A DNA stretch of 64,000 nucleotides from Paenibacillus crassostreae (lineage in GTDB: Bacteria > Bacillota > Bacilli > Paenibacillales > Paenibacillaceae): NCBI RefSeq assembly GCF_001857945.1, contig NZ_CP017770.1, positions 248,001 through 312,000 of the forward strand. The letters run 5' to 3'. Positions 62,088 to 64,000 of the stretch are shown one piece after another. A program made the position numbers and the translations under genes. Numbering within the stretch: the first letter of the stretch is position 1; the number at the start of each line of letters is the position of its first letter. Below the pieces are notes generated by a model, which saw only the letters and a list, made by a program, of their open reading frames with translations, was not told the origin of the DNA and ran no database searches.

Positions 62088-62145
62088 CATTTCTGATGTT
62101 CGATCGGCTTAAGGTGCGTAGCACCGGGTCGTCAGCGCCTTCTTT
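62088..62145 (-). repeat. Cassette-boundary element E7 (partial)
   Basis: CTGATGTTCGATCGGCTTAAGG (in part) matches CTAACGTTCAAGCGGCTTTAGG of E5, followed by a GGTGC-GTA-GCACC hairpin in place of GGACC/GGTCC: different bases, same stem. Lies about 60 bases after the 3' end of the DUF5412 gene. Confidence 0.6.
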
Positions 62146-62205
62146 GTAATACTCTCAACCTTAATTAACTTTAACTATCGTGTCCTATAAGTGCAACTAG
62201 ATGCT

Positions 62206-62763
62206 TTATTTTTGATAGCAAGTTTCATACTTGTCCTTCATTAACAAACTTTGACAAGCTAGACCATTTTCGTGATAAATCTCTTTACCTATCTCCAATT
62301 CAATACTTCTATTGGAATTTGGATATTTAGGTTCTTCATTTACAATATATAGAGTATCTTCATCCTTCCACTCCATAACAAATTTACTTTTTGCATCACT
62401 ATAATAAACAGTCTCGATTTTATCAAGCTCATCATTGTAAGTGATTTCTACCCATACATTGACACCACCAGCGGCACCACCATATGTCATATAGTAAGCA
62501 TTAGCTGTATATTTTTCATTCGGTGAATCCACGGGTCCTTTGTAAAATTCACCCTCAAGGTTATTAAATGTAAAAAAGTATTGACTATATGCAAATAGTG
62601 CAAAAACCACAATAATCCCTGTCAGAGAAGCAAATAGTAGCTTTTTCGGGAATAGTTTCCTTCTTGTAAAAAAAAAAAATAATTTTAAACAAAAAATGAT
62701 AAAAATCAAAACAGTTAAGAGAAGAATTGAAAGACCAAATAAATTTAAATAAAGACCATTCAT
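62206..62763 (-). CDS. DUF5412-like membrane protein
   Basis: 185 residues: two membrane segments (10-32 and 44-63), then a soluble domain with EKYTANAYYMTYGGAAGGVN near 104, typical of DUF5412 proteins. Anchored with the soluble part outside. Function unknown. Confidence 0.72.
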   Translation of the reverse strand: MNGLYLNLFGLSILLLTVLIFIIFCLKLFFFFTRRKLFPKKLLFASLTGIIVVFALFAYSQYFFTFNNLEGEFYKGPVDSPNEKYTANAYYMTYGGAAGGVNVWVEITYNDELDKIETVYYSDAKSKFVMEWKDEDTLYIVNEEPKYPNSNRSIELEIGKEIYHENGLACQSLLMKDKYETCYQK

Positions 62764-62834
62764 ATTTCTTCCGTTATTTGTTAAATTAACCTGCCTTAGC
62801 TAAAAAACATCTATGAATAGTTATAAAGGGTTAT

Positions 62835-63006
62835 CATGATGTGCGCTGAAGTCCTATAACTTTGCGCATTCCTAACGTTCAAGCGGCTTTAGGACCGCAG
62901 AGGTCCGGGTGGCTCCGCCACTTAGCCGATTGGATGTGTCGCCTGAATAACCCCCTTGGAAATCCTTCTTGGCGATCAAGGGCGAATACGATGTTATCAG
63001 ATGTGA
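62835..63006 (-). repeat. Cassette-boundary element E5 (complete, best copy)
   Basis: Terminal pairing TAACGTT (62873-62879) with GATGTTA (62990-62996) including wobble pairs; inner CGGCTTTA (62884-62891) with TTAGCCG (62922-62928); core hairpins GGACC-GCAGA-GGTCC (62892-62906) and GTGG/CCAC. More G+C-rich than the genes around it. A 60-codon frame through it is not a gene. Confidence 0.75.
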
Positions 63007-63357
63007 TTGCCTTCTTCGAGTTACTCTACAACTCACTTCATTAATTACTTCATTTCTCTTCGTTCTTTACATTTCTTTATAAAATTCTACTCTGAATGCG
63101 CCGCAATCCCTTTGATCAATAACTAACCTAGAGTCGGTTCTTAAATTATTTACCATTTCCTAATCTTCATGTTTCATTAGGGCAACCTCGCTTGGAACAC
63201 AAACTAACTATGTATTTCAGATTTTACCATATTTACATTTCTTGTTGTATTGAACTATAAAAATATCCCTTTTTCTTAGCTAGAAAGTGCTTAGAAAAAA
63301 GGGATGTATTTTGCGTAGAAGATGCTTATTATATACGTTTAATAAATCGAACTTAAG
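63007..63357. other. Intergenic stretch before the last gene
   Basis: No gene. It holds the terminator at 63265-63305. Confidence 0.4.
63265..63305 (-). terminator. Terminator of the ankyrin-like gene
   Basis: ATCCCTTTTTCT pairs with AGAAAAAAGGGAT (one bulged A); on the minus strand ATATTTTTA follows. Confidence 0.7.
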
Positions 63358-64000
63358 TTATCGCTTATAGACAGGCTGTTCCAGAGTAATAGGATTCGGA
63401 TTGCTGAGTACCCAATGCACTGACAGTTCGCACAGTCTCGCAGGTTCATCACTACCATTTCCGTTGTGAAGTTCTTTCGCTAATGTTACTGCCTCTTGAA
63501 GTGCAGCAGCATTTAATGGTGTGCCCAAGCTAAAGTAATGTATCAAAATATTAAGCATTTTACGATATTGATTATCCCAGTTGATACCGCCATTATCTAA
63601 AATTTCGTATGACACTTTACCTGTAATACGGATAACCTCACCCTGTACCGTTTTTGCATGTCCGTTTGAAGGAATGAGTAAATTCCAGAGTTCATTATGT
63701 TGCGCCTGCCAACCCTTTGTTGTTACTGTTATTGAAGAGGCACCGTCGTGCGTCTGTCGCTTCTCTACTGGAGGAACATCAAATAGCTCATATAGACGTA
63801 AAAGTGCCTCATCGGTTTGATTTAAATATTCTTTATTAAAGCCATCTCTGTGAAATTCAAAGTCGCTTCCAATTCGCTTAATAAAGTCTTTCATTTCAGG
63901 CGTTACTGTTGTTTCAGCGCTAAGCAAAATATCGGCAACTTCCGCCATATTGACAATATCCGCGTTTCTGCAACATGCCAAAGCTTTTACTAATGGAGTC
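63358..64000 (-). CDS. Ankyrin-repeat-like protein (5' end outside window)
   Basis: The frame stays open to the window edge, so the start is missing. The first visible part, TPLVKALACCRNADIVNMAE, has ankyrin-repeat character (TPL, A/C-rich helix, ADIV). The rest (about 180 residues) is a helical C-terminal domain with HDGASSITV and WNLLIPSNGHAKTVQGEV, seen in ankyrin-repeat proteins of Firmicutes. Role unknown. Confidence 0.6.
   Translation of the reverse strand, partial: TPLVKALACCRNADIVNMAEVADILLSAETTVTPEMKDFIKRIGSDFEFHRDGFNKEYLNQTDEALLRLYELFDVPPVEKRQTHDGASSITVTTKGWQAQHNELWNLLIPSNGHAKTVQGEVIRITGKVSYEILDNGGINWDNQYRKMLNILIHYFSLGTPLNAAALQEAVTLAKELHNGNGSDEPARLCELSVHWVLSNPNPITLEQPVYKR

Noticed and set aside
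62862..63044. 60-codon frame through element E5
   Set aside because: Lies within a palindromic repeat; coding is a by-product.
1..64000. CRISPR arrays, rRNA and tRNA genes
   Set aside because: No regularly spaced direct repeats and no tRNA or rRNA signatures were seen.

Overview
The window looks like chromosome of a low-to-moderate-GC, endospore-forming Firmicute, most likely a Paenibacillus or close relative. This is an inference from: a spore protein Tlp gene, a NarGHJI respiratory operon, GH43 and GH3 plant-polysaccharide enzymes, AmpS/AzlCD/DUF445 housekeeping genes, a T-box leader, many strong intrinsic terminators and AGGAGG-type ribosome sites. No rRNA, tRNA or CRISPR array was seen.

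Layout. 0-13 kb is accessory DNA: the tail of a flavin monooxygenase gene, two unrelated IS110-family elements (transposases at 887-2173 and 6442-7659), a T-box-controlled nucleotidyltransferase, a GNAT enzyme, an ArsR regulator with a medium-chain dehydrogenase, copies of a small hairpin repeat family, a Hanks-type kinase next to a SIR2-like protein (candidate defence pair), and debris containing a group II intron piece and the tail of a GH3 glucosidase. 13-19.5 kb holds a two-component system between two secreted enzymes (agmatine-deiminase-like protein and amidase) whose promoters share one sequence module. 19.7-21.1 kb is a broken CBASS defence locus. 21.4-22.3 kb is a nucleotidyltransferase toxin/antitoxin-like pair.

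22.4-32.6 kb is one long minus-strand block for nitrate respiration: narK (fused to a PAS domain), a hemerythrin-like gene, two small unknown genes, narG, narH, narJ, narI and moaA. NarK moves nitrate/nitrite, NarGHI reduces nitrate, NarJ matures NarG, and MoaA starts synthesis of the molybdenum cofactor that NarG needs. 32.8-51.9 kb is ordinary chromosome: AlkC-like repair protein, HesB-like protein, UbiD decarboxylase, AraC regulator with a GH43 xylosidase, aldehyde dehydrogenase, methyltransferase, SGNH hydrolase, nitroreductase with a Fur box, AzlCD, aldo/keto reductase, DUF445, Tlp, a glycosyltransferase, two tandem M29 aminopeptidases and an SDR. 52.1-52.4 kb carries a 30-codon holin-like toxin gene with a probable antisense RNA. 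52.6-55.5 kb is a large GH3 enzyme that is visibly richer in G+C.

55.8-63.0 kb is the most unusual part. Small, unrelated, nearly all minus-strand single genes (phosphatase, kinase, glyoxalase-like, lipoprotein, several GNATs, HIT, DUF5412) are separated by related imperfect palindromic elements, one after the 3' end of most genes. The elements keep a nested hairpin by compensatory base changes. The arrangement resembles an integron gene-cassette array, but no integrase is present in the window. The last gene, cut by the window end, is an ankyrin-repeat-like protein.
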